Shown here: piece by piece, positions 13,748-14,515 of the stretch | Numbering within the stretch: the first letter of the stretch is position 1 | Layout of the letters: every line of letters begins with the position of its first letter | Source of the DNA: Acholeplasmatales bacterium | GTDB taxonomy: Bacteria > Bacillota_I > Bacilli_A > Acholeplasmatales > Anaeroplasmataceae | Direction: 5' to 3' | DNA: 14,515 nt | NCBI GenBank assembly: GCA_900770055.1 | Contig: CAAGJD010000041.1 | Coordinates: 1 to 14,515, forward strand | The notes under the pieces: generated by a model | Database searches by the model: none | What the model was told of the DNA's origin: nothing | What the model saw: the letters and a program-made list of their open reading frames with translations, nothing else | Position numbers and translations under genes: made by a program

Positions 13748-14327
13748 TGCCCATTAGGACAGTGTGACAGCAACGACATCTTGCCTCATAGCTTTCCTTT
13801 TCACCAACAAAAATAACTGGATCATTATAATATGCAGGTTTTCCATTGATAATTCTTTGAGTTTTAGTTGCTTCTTCTCCACATACAGAACAAATTGCAG
13901 TAAGCTTTGTAACCTTTTCGCTAATTGCTAAAATAGGTCCAACAACTCCAAAAGGCTCACCTTTAAAATCTGTATCTAATCCGGCACAAATAACTCTATA
14001 GCCCTGTTCAGCTAATTCCTTTACATACTTAACTAAAGAATCATCAAAGAATTGAACCTCATCAATAACTATTGCTTGAGTATCCTTTTTTAGATGTCTT
14101 TTAATATCACTTCCATGGCTAATGCTTATTGCAGATAATGCTTTTTTATTATGACTTACTATTTCAGTCTTAGAATATCTATTATCAATAGTAGGTTTAA
14201 AAATAAGATAATGCTTTTTAGCATAATCCATTCTTTTTACTCTTCTAATTAGTTCCTCTGTTTTTCCTGCGAACATGGGTCCAACAATAGCTTCTACCCA
14301 GCCCTTTTTATTTGCGTAATAATCCAT
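13734..14327 (-). CDS. tdk: Thymidine kinase, type II
   Basis: Phosphorylates thymidine (and deoxyuridine) to the monophosphate with ATP in the pyrimidine salvage pathway. The 197 residues are complete: P-loop GPMFAGKT (16-23), the catalytic DEVQFF motif (89-94, Glu90 as base), CAGLDTDFKGEPF (114-126), the structural zinc site with CSVC (146-149) and CRCC (184-187), and the lasso-loop YEARC. These define the tetrameric TK1-like bacterial type. GAGGAG lies 9 nt before ATG 14327. It is the first gene of an operon with tadA, which overlaps its end. The pairing looks like positional linkage without a shared pathway. Confidence 0.96.
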   Translation of the reverse strand: MDYYANKKGWVEAIVGPMFAGKTEELIRRVKRMDYAKKHYLIFKPTIDNRYSKTEIVSHNKKALSAISISHGSDIKRHLKKDTQAIVIDEVQFFDDSLVKYVKELAEQGYRVICAGLDTDFKGEPFGVVGPILAISEKVTKLTAICSVCGEEATKTQRIINGKPAYYNDPVIFVGEKESYEARCRCCHTVLMGNEND

Positions 14328-14377
14328 ATCTATAAACTCCTCAATATTTATTAATAATTTGAAAAAAATGTAAATTC

Positions 14378-14386
14378 ATTATACCA
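14378..14386 (-). promoter_or_regulatory. Extended -10 promoter of tdk-tadA
   Basis: TGGTATAAT on the minus strand (TATAAT at 14378-14383) with TG at the extended position. The hexamer 17 bp upstream is a poor -35. The start would be near 14371, giving a leader of about 44 nt. Confidence 0.65.
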
Positions 14387-14463
14387 TATAGAGAAGTGAA
14401 AAGAAATATGAAAGAAGAAAAAATTTGTGTTTCCCCAAAATTGAATTAGACCCTAAATTAGGC

Positions 14464-14495
14464 AAAAAAATAAATCCGGATTTTATTCCGGATTT
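14464..14495 (-). terminator. Terminator of a minus-strand gene beyond the right edge
   Basis: AAATCCGGA (14472-14480) and TCCGGATTT (14487-14495) form a perfect 9-bp stem with a 6-nt loop. On the minus strand TTATTTTTTT follows (complement of 14464-14473). This places the 3' end of an unseen gene just to the right. The plus-strand side is less T-rich. No coding sequence of that gene can be identified in the last 20 bases. Confidence 0.85.
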
Positions 14496-14515
14496 TAGTA
14501 TCTTTATAAGGAAAA

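Noticed and set aside
14408..14449. 13-codon plus-strand ORF before the right-edge hairpin, possible leader peptide
   Set aside because: There is no good promoter or ribosome-binding site, no run of regulatory codons, and the hairpin is better oriented as a minus-strand terminator.

Overview
The window is AT-rich DNA from a low-GC Gram-positive bacterium (Firmicutes/Bacillota). It uses the standard bacterial code: TGG encodes Trp, and TGA is a stop (for example in tadA and in the small ORF of the insertion sequence), so it is not a code-4 mollicute. Ribosome-binding sites are strong and AGGAGG-like, and sigma-A promoters and hairpin-plus-T-tract terminators are easy to read. The SRP RNA is the short type of about 90 nt. 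A YolD/UvrX-type polymerase pair is present. Together these point to the Bacilli/Erysipelotrichia/Acholeplasma side of the phylum rather than to Bacillus or Clostridium proper, but I cannot name a genus.

Layout, left to right. Bases 1-906 (minus) hold the first 302 codons of a SLOG-type Rossmann-fold protein, a probable nucleotide-derived-ligand sensor or enzyme, cut off by the window edge. Bases 1003-2992 are an apparently complete ISAs1-like insertion sequence with near-perfect 21-bp terminal inverted repeats, a DDE transposase and a second, upstream ORF that overlaps it. Two bases beyond the right IS end begins a near-consensus promoter for a large soluble c-di-GMP protein at 3084-5753 (plus). 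It has the order PAS-like, GGDEF, GAF, GGDEF, EAL, with both GGDEF signatures degenerate and the EAL site intact. Convergent with it is a two-gene UvrX/UmuC-like Y-family polymerase and YolD operon (7332 to 5778, minus).

The rest is largely housekeeping. An unknown two-TM protein with an acidic tail and transketolase (10260 to 7505, minus) form one unit. A CvpA-family membrane protein (11104-10370, minus) lies upstream with its own terminator. Divergent from it is a three-domain M24B Xaa-Pro aminopeptidase (11228-13006, plus). The right end carries a thymidine kinase-tadA operon followed by the SRP RNA gene ffs, all on minus, and finally the terminator of a minus-strand gene that lies off the right edge.

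No CRISPR array, tRNA or rRNA was seen, and there is no gene-free stretch above 300 bases. The accessory part is roughly 1-7400 (SLOG gene, IS, c-di-GMP protein, lesion-bypass polymerase). The most notable point is that the IS sits exactly between two divergent promoters, those of the SLOG gene and the c-di-GMP phosphodiesterase gene, without a recognisable target-site duplication.
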